DNA of 64,000 nucleotides from CAXMRP01 sp964196155. GTDB taxonomy: Bacteria > Pseudomonadota > Alphaproteobacteria > Rhizobiales > Afifellaceae. Where the stretch lies: contig CAXMRP010000061.1 of the NCBI GenBank assembly GCA_964196155.1, positions 18,603-82,602 on the forward strand. The letters are read 5' to 3'. The translations under genes and the position numbers were made by a program. The notes under the pieces were generated by a model that did not search any database, was not told the origin of the DNA, and was given only the letters and a program-made list of their open reading frames with translations. Below are positions 8,871 through 18,739 of this stretch, in pieces; positions within the stretch are counted from its first letter, which is position 1; each line of letters begins with the position of its first letter.

Positions 8871-8898
8871 AAAGGGCGCTGATTTCCGCGCCCTTTTT
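8871..8898 (+). terminator. intrinsic terminator, likely bidirectional
   Basis: aaagggcgc pairs with gcgcccttt (9 bp) around an 8-base loop and is followed by T residues. The minus strand also carries a T run after the same stem. No recognised gene ends immediately before it on either strand. Confidence 0.65.
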
Positions 8899-9200
8899 GA
8901 TTCATGAACATGCAGGATTGGCCGCACTGAAAATCATCAGCGGGCCAGTGCGTGGCCTTCCGCGTCAAAGACATGCATTTACGAAGGATCTGCGGTCAGA
9001 CCGATGCTGGCGCTGGCCTAGCCCTGATTTGGCAGGCTTCTACCTCGATTGCGCTGGTCTGGCCACCGGCCAAATTCGCTTCAACTATGGTCGATAATCG
9101 AATATACTGGCTACGACAATTTCTTGCATAACCGCCGCAAAACACCGACTTTCAGGCATATTTGATTCTGATTTATTAATGTTAACGGTTTATAAGGCGC

Positions 9201-11183
9201 GTGAGGGTGCGAGCGAAATATCGACAGTCCCAGGCGTTGACGAAGATCGTGTATCAGGATCGGGATTATTCCTTGTGTTGCAGCCGCGCACTGGCGCGAT
9301 CAGTGCTGGCTGTTTTAATAGTGCTTGCGCCACTCGCCATCAGCCCCGCCAATGGCTTTGAACTGTTTGGCAAACGGTTTTTCGAACCCAAGGTAGGCGC
9401 GACCACGCTGGTTGAAAATCCGCAAACTTATGTGGCCGAAATCCGCTTCGATGGCGAGCCGGACCGGCGTTTCAAAAAGGCAATCGAAGGTGCTTCGACC
9501 CTTGTCCGCCAGCAAAGCCGGCCACCTTCGGGTACGACGGGTCTGCTCAGCCGTGCCCGAGGCGATCTGAAGCGCATTCTGGCGGCGCTTTACGGTCAAG
9601 GCCATTACGGCGGCACCATCGGGATCGATGTGGACGGGCGGCCCCTGGCGCGCCTGTCGGCTGCCGACCGGTTTGGCGAAGCCGTTCCGGTGATCATCAC
9701 GGTATCGCCGGGACCGGCTTTCCAGTTTGGCACCGTGCAGATCGAGAACCGCCCGGATTTTGACCAGCCGGAAACCGAACGGATCAAGACGCCCGAAGAA
9801 TTGGGTCTGGTCGGCGGTGCGCCGGCCCGTTCCAACGTTATTCTGGCGGCAGAAAGTCGTCTCATCGAAGGTTGGCGTCAGCTGGGTCATCCCAAGGCGG
9901 AGATTGCTGGCCGCGATATTGTCGCCGACCATTCGTCCCGAAGCCTTGATGTGACCATCACGGTGCACCCCGGCCCGCTGTCGGCGCTGGGTGCGGTGAC
10001 GGTTAGCGGTACCGAGCGGATGAACCCGGCATTTGTCGCCCGGCACAGCGGACTGGAGCCGGGCAAGCGCTATGACCCGGACGATATTGAAGATGCCCGC
10101 GACCGGTTTCACCGCCTCGAAGTATTCCGGTCAGTGACCTTTGCGGAGGCCGATGCCGTCTCGGACGGGTTCCTGCCGGTTGATATCATCGTGCGCGAAC
10201 GCAAACCGCGGGTGTTTGGGGCCGGTGTCGCCTACTCCACCATCGATGGCGTACGGGTGGAAGCCTACTGGACACACCGCAACCTGTTCGGACAGGCGGA
10301 GCGGCTGCGGATCGAGGGATCGATCGGCGGGCTGGTCAGTACCCAGAACGATACGCCGGACTACCGGCTGGGTGCGACCTTCACCACGCCCGGCGTCCTG
10401 ACCCCGGACAGCGATGTGAGGCTGGCGGTGGTGGCATTTCGCGAAGAAACCGACAATGTGGTGGAAGAGACAGTCAAGGCCGGCGCCGCGTTCAGTCACC
10501 GGTTTTCGCGCACCGAAACCGGCTCCGTCGGTGTCGCGATTGAGCAGTCTGAGATCACCGACGCGTTTGGGGTGGAGAACTACACAATCTTGTCGCTGCC
10601 GGTCACGCTGGAGCGCGATACCCGCGACAATCCCACCGATCCGAAAAAGGGCTACCGTGCGGGAATAACAGTCGAGCCGTTTACCGACCTGGCGTCGGGA
10701 ACCGTCGCAATCGGCGGGACGGCCCATGGGTCGGCCTACCACTCGATCGATGCCAATGGCCGGGTGGTAATCGCCGGCCGGGTTCTGGCCGGCTCGGTGT
10801 TCGGCGCCGATTTGATGGATATTCCCTCCAGCCGGCGATTTTTTGCCGGCGGTGGCGGCTCGGTTCGCGGTTATGGCCACGAGACCATCGGCGTTGCCGG
10901 ACCCAGCGGCACGACCGTTGGCGGCCGCTCTGTGCTGGAAGCCTCGGCGGAGCTGCGGGCGCAGGTCACCGACACGATTGGCATCGTACCGTTTGTCGAC
11001 GCCGGCGAGGTGTCGGCAAGCTCCGGGTTTGCCGGGCTGGGCGATCTGCGGGTCGGGGCCGGTGTTGGCATCCGCTACCACACGGCGCTGGGGCCGATCC
11101 GGGCCGATGTTGCGGTGCCGCTCAATCCAGGTCCGGATGATCCCGACTGGGCGCTTTATGTCGGGATCGGTCAGGCGTTTTGA
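9201..11183 (+). CDS. tamA: TamA, Omp85-family outer-membrane assembly protein
   Basis: About 660 residues from the first in-frame start (GTG 9201); a later start is possible. A hydrophobic signal segment (about residues 31-48, ending SPANG) is followed by POTRA-like repeats (YVAEIRFDGEPDRRF; FGTVQIENRP; SALGAVTVSGTERMNPAF) and a C-terminal 16-strand barrel. The barrel carries the Omp85 signature FFAGGGGSVRGYG and ends GIGQAF with a terminal aromatic residue. TamA works with TamB in inserting outer-membrane proteins and in lipid transport across the envelope. The next gene overlaps its stop by one base (TGATG), so the two are translationally coupled. Confidence 0.92.
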   Translation: MRVRAKYRQSQALTKIVYQDRDYSLCCSRALARSVLAVLIVLAPLAISPANGFELFGKRFFEPKVGATTLVENPQTYVAEIRFDGEPDRRFKKAIEGASTLVRQQSRPPSGTTGLLSRARGDLKRILAALYGQGHYGGTIGIDVDGRPLARLSAADRFGEAVPVIITVSPGPAFQFGTVQIENRPDFDQPETERIKTPEELGLVGGAPARSNVILAAESRLIEGWRQLGHPKAEIAGRDIVADHSSRSLDVTITVHPGPLSALGAVTVSGTERMNPAFVARHSGLEPGKRYDPDDIEDARDRFHRLEVFRSVTFAEADAVSDGFLPVDIIVRERKPRVFGAGVAYSTIDGVRVEAYWTHRNLFGQAERLRIEGSIGGLVSTQNDTPDYRLGATFTTPGVLTPDSDVRLAVVAFREETDNVVEETVKAGAAFSHRFSRTETGSVGVAIEQSEITDAFGVENYTILSLPVTLERDTRDNPTDPKKGYRAGITVEPFTDLASGTVAIGGTAHGSAYHSIDANGRVVIAGRVLAGSVFGADLMDIPSSRRFFAGGGGSVRGYGHETIGVAGPSGTTVGGRSVLEASAELRAQVTDTIGIVPFVDAGEVSASSGFAGLGDLRVGAGVGIRYHTALGPIRADVAVPLNPGPDDPDWALYVGIGQAF

Positions 11184-14100
11184 TGGCGGCCCCGCGCGCC
11201 TCCGGCCTCCCCGGTAAACGCAGCCGCCCGAGAATTCGCAGCCATATTGGCGCTGGCCTGGTGGCAGCTGCCGCGCTTGCCGCCGGCTTGCTGCTGCCGC
11301 CTGCACTGGCGCAAGACCCGGGAAAACAAGATTTCGGCTCGACATCGCGCACCCAGCGGTTTCTGGAAGGCAAGCTGTCGGCCCCCGGCCGCATCGTCAA
11401 AATCGGCGAAATCGACGGCCTGTTGTCCTCCACGATCAAGGTGGCCGGCGTTACCGTATCGGACAGTGAAGGCCTGTGGCTGGAATTAACGGAATTATCC
11501 GTGACCTGGAACCGGCTGGCCTTGGCGCGGGGGCGGCTTTCGATTGACAGATTGCGGGCAGAGGAAATCCGGTTCTTGCGCAAGCCGGTCGCCGCACGCG
11601 GTGCCGGCAAAAGCGACGGCGACGGTAACGCCAAGAGCGGCGAGGACGAAGGCGGCGGGTTGCCGGTATCGGTTATCGTGCGGGCGATCGACCTGCCGGC
11701 GATTATCCTGTTGGCGGATGCGGTCGGCACCGATGCGATCTTGTCGGCGAGCGGCGCTGTAACCCTGACGTCCAAGGTGGTTTCGGCAACAATCGATGCA
11801 ACCCGTCTTGATGGCGCCGGTGGTACGCTTGCCGCCGAATTCGGATATGACCCGGACCCGGCGATCCTGACCGCCAAAGCGCATTTGTCCGAACCGCCCG
11901 GTGGCCTGGCGGCGACGGCGCTGAACTTGCCCGGCACACCGGCATTGGCGCTATCGCTTGACGGCACCGGCCCGATTGACGACTGGCAGTCTGAATTGAG
12001 CCTGACCGCAAATGACCGTCCGATCATGACCGGCAAGGCGGCGATCCGGCGCGATGGCGAGAGCTATCGCGGCGCTGCCGATATTGCCGCGCAACTCGGC
12101 GATCTGGTGCCGCAGCGCTACCAATTCCTTGCCGGCGGTAACAGCCGTATTGTGCTGGCCGCAACGCGGTCCGACGGCGGCGATCTATCCATCGAAAAGC
12201 TCGATTATTCCTCGGCGCAGACGCAGGCTTCGGTTTCGGGACACCTCACTTCTGACTACTTCCCGGTGGACGGACAGGTGTCGGTGACCATCGATGGCGG
12301 CGGTGCGCAGGTGGCCTTGCCGGCCGGCGAAGGCCTGGGCCTTGCCGGACTGGCGCTCGATGCCAGCCTTAGCGGCGGCGATCCGGCCATCTGGGAACTT
12401 CGGCTGGGCGTCGATGGCCTGTCCTCAGCGGCGGGCGGGGCGGGCCGTGTCGAACTGACCGTCGGCGGGCGAGCCAATGCCCTTGCCGACCCGAAACGGC
12501 GCACCGGTACGTTTGACCTGAAAGCCGTGGTCCGACAGATCGCGATCGCCGATCCGCGATTGAGCCAACTGGCGGGCGATGAAGTGGCGCTGGTTGCCGC
12601 CGGGACGATGAAGGCGCAATCGGGCGTAAATATCGACCAATCGCGGTTCGACATGGCCGGGCTTGCGGCGCAGTTTGCCGGAACGGTCGATTCGGTTGGC
12701 GCCGATGGGACGTTCCAGATCTCGGCCAATGATCTGACCGGTCTTGCCCCGCTTGCCGGGCGCGATCTTGGCGGCGCGCTGGCCCTGAACGCCACCGGCT
12801 CGGCGCAGTTTGCCGGCGGCCAGTTCGATGTGACGCTTGACGGGAAATCGCAAGACGCGCGGGTCGGCATTGCGGCAGCCGACAAATTGCTGGCCGGCCG
12901 GGTCACTTTCAACGGTGGCGCGCGGCGCAAGGCGGATGCCTTGTCGTTTAACGCAATAACCGTCTCCGGCTCGAGCTTTTCAGTCGCTCTGGACGGGTCA
13001 TACGCGCAAGACACCGACCTCACGGCCAGCGGTACGATCGCTGACATCGGCCAATTGTCCGACGGCTCATCCGGCCCGGTGGCGTTTTCGGCGCGGGTTA
13101 CGGGGCCGTCATCGACACCTGATATCGAATTTGAATTGACCTCGGACAGGGCGACGCTGTCGGGCAAGCCGGTCAGCGATCTGCGGCTGGCGTTTTCGGG
13201 ACAGGTTGCCGGCGAAGGCTCATCGGGCGTCGCCAAACTACAGGCCAGTCTCGACGGCGTTCCGGTTACCGGCGGGGCAACCTTGCACAATGGCGCGGGC
13301 GGTGGGCGCCGGATCGAGGGCCTTGCCCTGCGCACCGGCAAGAATGCCATCACCGGTGATCTGAGGCTGGACGCGCAATCTCGGCTCGATGGCGAACTGG
13401 CCATCGATGCGCCGGATCTGGCGACATTAGCGCCGCTGGTTCTGATCAGGGCCAGTGGTGCGCTAAAGGGCATTATCCGGCTTTCCAGCAAGGCCGGGCG
13501 TCAATCCGCCGCGCTGAACATGCAAGCGCAGCAGCTGGCGACGGGATCACTCCGTGTCGGGGCAGCCGATATTTCGATTGCCGCCTCTGATCTGTTTGGC
13601 ACGCCCGGCGTCACCGGTACAATCGCCGGACGGAACATATCGGCCGGAGCAATCGTTCTGGACCGGGTCGACGGCACGGCAGAACAGTCCGGCGGCGAAA
13701 GCCGATTTGAAGTCACCGCCCGGGGAGCCGGTACCAATGCCGACATTGCCGGATCGGTGCGCCCGGCGGGCGGCGGCTTTGCGATTGGACTCAGCCGGGC
13801 CCGGATCACCCATGCCGAAGCCGATCTGGCTTTGGCCGAACCTGCCTCGATCCAGATAAATAACGGCGCGGCGCGGCTGGACGGCCTGACCATTACCGCA
13901 GGCGGCGGCCGGGTTGCGATTACCGGGACGGCCGGAGACAAGCTCGATCTCGCAGTGAGAATTTTCGGCCTACCGGCAGCGCTGGCCAATGGCTTTGTGC
14001 CGGATCTGGGCGCTGCCGGCACGCTGACCGGTACGGTCGACATCACCGGCGCCAGCAGCGCTCCGGATGTAAAATTCGACACCAATCTGACCGGCGCATC

Positions 14101-15583
14101 CATAACAGCGGTGCGGAATGCCGGATTGCCGGCGCTCAATATTGCCAGTGCCGGTACATTCGCTGATTCCTTGTTGCGGCTTAATGCCGATATCGCCGGC
14201 GCGCCGGGGCTGGCGCTGAACGTGGCCGGAACCGCTGCCGTTGGTGGTGCGGGCATGCTGAATCTGTCGGTCAACGGGACAGCACCGCTCAGCCTGGCGC
14301 AATCGGCACTTGCCGCGCGCGGGGCGAGCCTTTCCGGCGCGGCCACTCTTGCGCTGACGGTTGGCGGCACTTTCGCCGCACCGGCGATATCGGGTTCGGT
14401 CACTGGCAGCGGCGGGCGGTTTGCCGATCCCGGCTCCGGCGTCGTACTGAGCGACCTGGCGCTTGATCTTGGCCTTGATGGCGACACGCTGACCATCCGG
14501 CAACTCACCGCTCGCGCCGGTTCGGCCGGGTCACTGACAGTCAGTGGCAGCACTGGCATCGCCGCCGGATCGGGCTATCCGCTGGATATATCCGCGCAGT
14601 TGCACAACGGCACCTATACCGATGGCGATCTGGTCAAGACCCAGTTCGATGCCGACCTGACCGTGACCGGCCTGGCTCTCGACGGCCCGCGGATATCCGG
14701 CACGGTGCGGCTTGATCGAACAGATATTACCGTTCCTGCCCGGCTGGCTGTCGGGGCTGCCAACATCGAAGTTGAACACCGCAACGCCTCGGCCGCAGTC
14801 AAAAAAACCCTGAGTCTGGCCTTGCCGCGAGCCAGGCCTCGCCGAACTTCGGGCGGCGCGGGCGCAAATTCGGATGCGGGTGCGCCTGTGATCGATGTCA
14901 CGCTGGACGCGCCGGCCCGCATCTTTGTGCGCGGCCGTGGCCTTGATGCCGAACTGGGTGGCCGGATCGCCTTGCAGGGCACGCCTGGCAGGCTGGGTGC
15001 GATTGGCGGGTTTGATCTGCGGCGGGGGCGGATGGATATCCTCAGTCAACGCATCGCCCTGACCCGTGGCTCGATTGCCTTTGAGGGCGATCTCGATCCG
15101 ATCCTCAATTTCGCCGGCACCACCAGTAGTAACGACTATGACATCACCGTCACGGTGACGGGGCGGGCATCGAACCCGAAAATTTCATTTTCTTCGTCGC
15201 CATCGCTGCCCGACGATGAGGTGCTGGCGCAGTTTCTCTATGGCCGCTCAATTGATCAACTGTCACCGGTGCAGCTGGTGCAACTGGCGTCAGCGGCGGC
15301 GGAACTTGGCGGTCTGACCTCCGGGCCGGGGCTGCTCGGGCGGCTGCGCGAGACCACCGGCCTTGATGACCTTGATGTGGTGACCGATGCGCAGGGCAAC
15401 CCCGCCGTTCGCGCCGGGCGCTATGTCTCTGACAATATTTATCTGGGGGTGGAACAGGGATCGGGCTCAGACAGCAGCCGCGTCACTATCGATCTTGATC
15501 TTGGCGCCAATATCAAGGCGCGAGGCGCAGTGGGCAACGATGGCGATTCTTCGATCGGGCTTTTCTTTGAGAAGGAATACTGA
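11183..15583 (+). CDS. tamB: TamB, translocation and assembly module inner-membrane-anchored protein
   Basis: A 1466-residue protein starting at the ATG that overlaps the tamA stop. An N-terminal signal anchor (about residues 22-42, AALAAGLLLPPALA) is followed by a very long repetitive beta-rich region, as expected for the lipid-conducting beta-taco of AsmA-like proteins. The C-terminal ~350 residues form the conserved TamB (DUF490) domain, with PDDEVLAQFLYGRSIDQLSP and a final VTIDLDLGANIKARGAVG region ending in FFEKEY. The composition (Gly, Ala, Asp, Thr) and length fit the family. It spans the periplasm and partners TamA. Confidence 0.93.
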   Translation: MAAPRASGLPGKRSRPRIRSHIGAGLVAAAALAAGLLLPPALAQDPGKQDFGSTSRTQRFLEGKLSAPGRIVKIGEIDGLLSSTIKVAGVTVSDSEGLWLELTELSVTWNRLALARGRLSIDRLRAEEIRFLRKPVAARGAGKSDGDGNAKSGEDEGGGLPVSVIVRAIDLPAIILLADAVGTDAILSASGAVTLTSKVVSATIDATRLDGAGGTLAAEFGYDPDPAILTAKAHLSEPPGGLAATALNLPGTPALALSLDGTGPIDDWQSELSLTANDRPIMTGKAAIRRDGESYRGAADIAAQLGDLVPQRYQFLAGGNSRIVLAATRSDGGDLSIEKLDYSSAQTQASVSGHLTSDYFPVDGQVSVTIDGGGAQVALPAGEGLGLAGLALDASLSGGDPAIWELRLGVDGLSSAAGGAGRVELTVGGRANALADPKRRTGTFDLKAVVRQIAIADPRLSQLAGDEVALVAAGTMKAQSGVNIDQSRFDMAGLAAQFAGTVDSVGADGTFQISANDLTGLAPLAGRDLGGALALNATGSAQFAGGQFDVTLDGKSQDARVGIAAADKLLAGRVTFNGGARRKADALSFNAITVSGSSFSVALDGSYAQDTDLTASGTIADIGQLSDGSSGPVAFSARVTGPSSTPDIEFELTSDRATLSGKPVSDLRLAFSGQVAGEGSSGVAKLQASLDGVPVTGGATLHNGAGGGRRIEGLALRTGKNAITGDLRLDAQSRLDGELAIDAPDLATLAPLVLIRASGALKGIIRLSSKAGRQSAALNMQAQQLATGSLRVGAADISIAASDLFGTPGVTGTIAGRNISAGAIVLDRVDGTAEQSGGESRFEVTARGAGTNADIAGSVRPAGGGFAIGLSRARITHAEADLALAEPASIQINNGAARLDGLTITAGGGRVAITGTAGDKLDLAVRIFGLPAALANGFVPDLGAAGTLTGTVDITGASSAPDVKFDTNLTGASITAVRNAGLPALNIASAGTFADSLLRLNADIAGAPGLALNVAGTAAVGGAGMLNLSVNGTAPLSLAQSALAARGASLSGAATLALTVGGTFAAPAISGSVTGSGGRFADPGSGVVLSDLALDLGLDGDTLTIRQLTARAGSAGSLTVSGSTGIAAGSGYPLDISAQLHNGTYTDGDLVKTQFDADLTVTGLALDGPRISGTVRLDRTDITVPARLAVGAANIEVEHRNASAAVKKTLSLALPRARPRRTSGGAGANSDAGAPVIDVTLDAPARIFVRGRGLDAELGGRIALQGTPGRLGAIGGFDLRRGRMDILSQRIALTRGSIAFEGDLDPILNFAGTTSSNDYDITVTVTGRASNPKISFSSSPSLPDDEVLAQFLYGRSIDQLSPVQLVQLASAAAELGGLTSGPGLLGRLRETTGLDDLDVVTDAQGNPAVRAGRYVSDNIYLGVEQGSGSDSSRVTIDLDLGANIKARGAVGNDGDSSIGLFFEKEY

Positions 15584-15611
15584 GCCGCGACGGATCCTGC
15601 TCGCCTGCCGG

Positions 15612-15824
15612 TCAGGTGCGCGATTGCGGCCCGCCGGAAGTTGGCCCGTTGGATGGCGGCTTGTTAGACGGTGGCGGCCCCTCCTCATCACTGTCATCGA
15701 GAATACGCAGTGCCGCGCCGTCAAGATCGTCGAACTGGCCGGAGCGCAAAGCCCAGAAAAATGCCGCAAGGCCAAGGCCGCCTAAAAACAACGCGACCGG
15801 AATGAGGATGACGAGATTGGTCAT
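15612..15824 (-). CDS. ccoS: CcoS, cbb3 oxidase maturation protein
   Basis: A 70-residue protein with one N-terminal membrane helix (LVILIPVALFLGGLGLAAFFWALRSGQFDDLDG). The SGQFDDLDGAA motif after the helix is the CcoS/FixS hallmark. The tail is Pro/Ser-rich and not conserved. CcoS is needed to insert cofactors into cbb3 oxidase. Its start overlaps the ccoI stop (ATGA), placing it last in the ccoGHIS assembly operon. Confidence 0.92.
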   Translation of the reverse strand: MTNLVILIPVALFLGGLGLAAFFWALRSGQFDDLDGAALRILDDSDEEGPPPSNKPPSNGPTSGGPQSRT

Positions 15825-18211
15825 TCCGCCGGCACCATCTGGTCCGGTTGCCTGTGTTTGTCACGCGACCGGGCGTCGACTGGCAGTGCGGCCTGCTGTT
15901 TGCCACTTGCCGGTGACAGGCGCAGCCGCAGGGCATTCGCCGTCACGGTGATCGACGATGCGGACATGGCAATTGCCGCAATCAATGGTGTGGCAAGGCC
16001 GGCGAGCGCGACCGGCACGGCGATGGCGTTGTAGGCAATCGCCAGCGCAAAATTCTGGCGGATATGGGCCAGCGCCCGGCGGCCGACATCCAACGCATCG
16101 GCAACCGGCGCCAGATTGTCACCCATGAACACCAGATCAGCCGCAGCCCTGCCAAGATCGGATGCGGCAGCCGGCGCCATCGACACGTCGCCGGCGGCAA
16201 GTGCCGGCCCGTCGTTGAGACCATCGCCGACAACCAATACCCTGTGGCCAGCGGCGCGCAGGCGGTCGATTTCGGCAACCTTGCCGGCCGGCGTGCAGCG
16301 GGCGCGCCAGTCAACGATCCCGAGCGCGTCGGCAATAGCGGCAACCGGCTCGCTCCTGTCGCCTGACAGGATCGCCAGCCTGAATCCACGATCCCGCAGC
16401 CGGTGCACTGTCGCCACCGCATCGGGGCGCAGGCGGTCGGCAAATTGGAAGGCTGCCAACCCCTTGCCGTCCCGGGACAAGACCGTTTCGGTATATCCAA
16501 CCGGGCTGCCGGAAGGCGCAATTTCGCCTTCTACGCCGTTGGCCAAGTCGTTCATCGCCCAATCGGAACGACCCAGCCGAATTGTCTGCCCGGTCTCCTT
16601 CCCATCCCCCGGCCCCACCGTCCCTTCCAGCCCGGCACCGGGCACTTCGCGGATATCTTCCACCGATATGGGAGTAATTTGTGACGCGCTGGCGGCGTCG
16701 GTGAGCGCCCGCGACAGCGGGTGGGTGCTTTGGTGGGCAAGCCCGGCGGCAAGTGCCAGCATTGCCGAATCGGGCGGGGGTTCACTGGCCAATGTCAGAT
16801 CGCCAAGGGTCAGTGTGCCGGTCTTGTCAAAAACGATGGTATCGACCGCCGCCAGCTGTTCCAGCGCCGTGCCGTCCTTGATCATCACGCCGCAGCGAAA
16901 CAACAGCCCGGAGGCGACAATCTGAACGGCGGGAACGGCAAGGCCGAGGGCACAGGGGCAGGTGATGATGAGGACGGCGATAGCGACCAGCGTGGCCTGA
17001 TGGATGTCGCCACCAAGCCACCACCAGCCGAGAAATGCCGCCGCAGCCAGAATGTGGATGGCCGGCGCATAGATCTGCGCGGCGCGGTCGGCGATGCGCA
17101 CATAGGCGGCCTTGCCCTTTTCCGCAGCTTCCATCAGGCGGACGATTTCGGCAAGCACGGTGTCAGACCCTGCCGCCGTTACGCGGATGCGCAACGGGCC
17201 GGTGAGGTTGGTTGTTCCGGCGTGAACCGTGTCGCCGGCAGCGACCGCCTCGGGCAGGCTTTCGCCGGTGAGAAGTGCGGTATCAAGTTCGCTTGAACCG
17301 GTCTCGACCCGACCGTCGACCGGCACCTGTTCGCCGGCGGCGACCTGAACCAGCAGCCCCGGCGTGACCGCGCGCAGCGGATGCCATGTGAGTTCGCCCG
17401 CTTCGCCGACAACAAGGGCGGCTTGGGCGTTGCGGGCCGCCAGATGGGTCACCGCGGACATCGCCCGGGCGCGCATGGTGTGATCGAGTACCCGGCCGGC
17501 AAGCAGGAAAAACAGCAGCGTGACCGAGGCGTCAAACCAGGTGTGTTGGCCGCCGATGATCGTCTCATACAGGCTCATCGCGGCAGCCAGGATGACCGCC
17601 AGCGAAATCGGCACGTCCATATTGAGGCTGCGGGCCTTGAGCGCGCGAAGAGCCGAACGGTAGAAGGGCCGGCCGGCATAGGCGACCGCCGGCAGGGCAA
17701 TCAATGCCGACAGCCAGTGAAAGAGATCGCGGGTCGCATCGGATGCCCCGGCCCATACCGACACCGACAGGAGCATGACATTGCCGGCGGCAAAACCGGC
17801 CACCGCGAGTGAGCGGGTTAGCTCGCGGCCAGTCGCGTCACGACCGGTTGTCTGGCCGCCGGATTCGGGAGCAGCGTAGGGGGTGACGTCATAGCCAAGG
17901 GCGGTCACTGCGTCGGCAACACCCTGCGCATCGATCCGGTCCGGGTCGAAGGTTGCCGCCAAACGCCGGGTTGAGAAATTCACCCGTGCCTGCTCGACGC
18001 CATCCAGGCCATCAAGGGCGCGCTCAATGCGCGATATGCAGCCGCCACAATGGATGCCCGGGACCAGCAGATCCAGCTTCATCCGGCCGTTTTCGGCTTC
18101 GCGGATATAAGCTGCGAACGAATCCTGCGCCGGGGCCGTAATTTCAACCGCGCCGTCCTTACCGACAGCCGATTGTGGAAGGCCGGCGTTGGCGGGGTTG
18201 CAGCATGTCAT
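15821..18211 (-). CDS. ccoI: CcoI/FixI copper-exporting P-type ATPase for cbb3 assembly
   Basis: A 796-residue P1B-type ATPase. The chosen ATG 18211 overlaps the fixH stop (ATGA); the frame upstream is non-coding. An N-terminal heavy-metal domain carries HCGGC (about residues 54-58). Membrane helices follow, with the ion-channel motif CPC in TCPCALGLAVP, then the phosphorylation site DKTGTL, and GDGLNDGPAL of the hinge. CcoI supplies copper to the active site of cbb3 oxidase; it does not serve general copper resistance. A short Cys-rich leader (MTCCNP) is typical of FixI. Confidence 0.95.
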   Translation of the reverse strand: MTCCNPANAGLPQSAVGKDGAVEITAPAQDSFAAYIREAENGRMKLDLLVPGIHCGGCISRIERALDGLDGVEQARVNFSTRRLAATFDPDRIDAQGVADAVTALGYDVTPYAAPESGGQTTGRDATGRELTRSLAVAGFAAGNVMLLSVSVWAGASDATRDLFHWLSALIALPAVAYAGRPFYRSALRALKARSLNMDVPISLAVILAAAMSLYETIIGGQHTWFDASVTLLFFLLAGRVLDHTMRARAMSAVTHLAARNAQAALVVGEAGELTWHPLRAVTPGLLVQVAAGEQVPVDGRVETGSSELDTALLTGESLPEAVAAGDTVHAGTTNLTGPLRIRVTAAGSDTVLAEIVRLMEAAEKGKAAYVRIADRAAQIYAPAIHILAAAAFLGWWWLGGDIHQATLVAIAVLIITCPCALGLAVPAVQIVASGLLFRCGVMIKDGTALEQLAAVDTIVFDKTGTLTLGDLTLASEPPPDSAMLALAAGLAHQSTHPLSRALTDAASASQITPISVEDIREVPGAGLEGTVGPGDGKETGQTIRLGRSDWAMNDLANGVEGEIAPSGSPVGYTETVLSRDGKGLAAFQFADRLRPDAVATVHRLRDRGFRLAILSGDRSEPVAAIADALGIVDWRARCTPAGKVAEIDRLRAAGHRVLVVGDGLNDGPALAAGDVSMAPAAASDLGRAAADLVFMGDNLAPVADALDVGRRALAHIRQNFALAIAYNAIAVPVALAGLATPLIAAIAMSASSITVTANALRLRLSPASGKQQAALPVDARSRDKHRQPDQMVPAE

Positions 18212-18735
18212 CGGGTGGCCAGGTCCGACACGGTGACGCGGACATAACGGGTGAGTTGGATCCCCGGATCGGTGGCGGGCCGGGCGAGATCGATCGTCAG
18301 GTTCCACTGGCCTGCCGGCAAGGGATCAACCGAGCGATAGACCCCCTGCCCGGCCGCAACGATCGGCAACGGCTGATCGCCCCCCTCGTGAACCGGGCGG
18401 CCGGCCCGGATTGTGACATCCATATCGCTGAGCGGGCGCTGGGCGGTGTCGCGCAACCGGACGATCAGATGACCGGCATCGATCTCGGCGGCCAGTTGCC
18501 AGCCGATCGCCTCGGCGGTCTGCTGCCCGGCCTGCTGGGCGTTGAATTCCTGGCTCGCCACAAAGGAATTCTTGACCACCAGGCCGGTCCAGCTGCCGGT
18601 TGCCAGCAAGGCCATGGTGATGTTGACGGCGATGACTGTTCCGAAAAAGGCCAGCATGATGAAAAGCATGTGGCGCCCGGTGAATTTGCCGGTTTTGGCT
18701 GCCTGCTTTTGTGGTGTGTTCAAAGTCGTGGGCAT
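18208..18735 (-). CDS. ccoH: FixH/CcoH, cbb3 assembly membrane protein
   Basis: About 175 residues from ATG 18735. One membrane helix near the N terminus (HMLFIMLAFFGTVIAVNITMALLA) follows the typical FTGRHML lead-in, then a periplasmic immunoglobulin-like domain. The helix plus the NITMALLATGSWTGLVVKNSF block is the FixH signature. It lies four bases behind the ccoG stop and overlaps ccoI (ATGA), as expected for the ccoGHIS order. It aids the stability and assembly of the oxidase complex. Confidence 0.9.
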   Translation of the reverse strand: MPTTLNTPQKQAAKTGKFTGRHMLFIMLAFFGTVIAVNITMALLATGSWTGLVVKNSFVASQEFNAQQAGQQTAEAIGWQLAAEIDAGHLIVRLRDTAQRPLSDMDVTIRAGRPVHEGGDQPLPIVAAGQGVYRSVDPLPAGQWNLTIDLARPATDPGIQLTRYVRVTVSDLATR

Positions 18736-18739
18736 GGCA

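Larger units (their letters stand above)
8387..9200. other. long region without a supported gene, with a CtrA-type box and an intrinsic terminator
   Basis: About 800 bases before tamA. Open frames exist, for example from ATG 8690 behind a ggggtgac ribosome-binding-like sequence, but they run through a strong terminator hairpin and have no recognisable protein content. The stretch contains a perfect TTAA-N7-TTAA box (8429-8443) and the terminator (8871-8898). Together they could bound a small RNA or a short unrecognised gene. The last 100 bases before 9201 are A+T-rich and probably hold the tamAB promoter. Confidence 0.45.

Noticed and set aside
8636..9097. Plus-strand frame with a possible ribosome-binding site at 8683
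   Set aside because: The frame reads through a strong terminator hairpin and the protein is not recognisable, so no CDS was called.
10131..11345. Long minus-strand open frame opposite tamA
   Set aside because: It runs antisense to a well-supported TamA gene, has low-complexity Arg/Gly content and no recognisable motif; it follows from high G+C codon use.
12256..14559. Two long minus-strand open frames opposite tamB
   Set aside because: Ser/Pro/Ala-rich translations antisense to a clear TamB; no family features.
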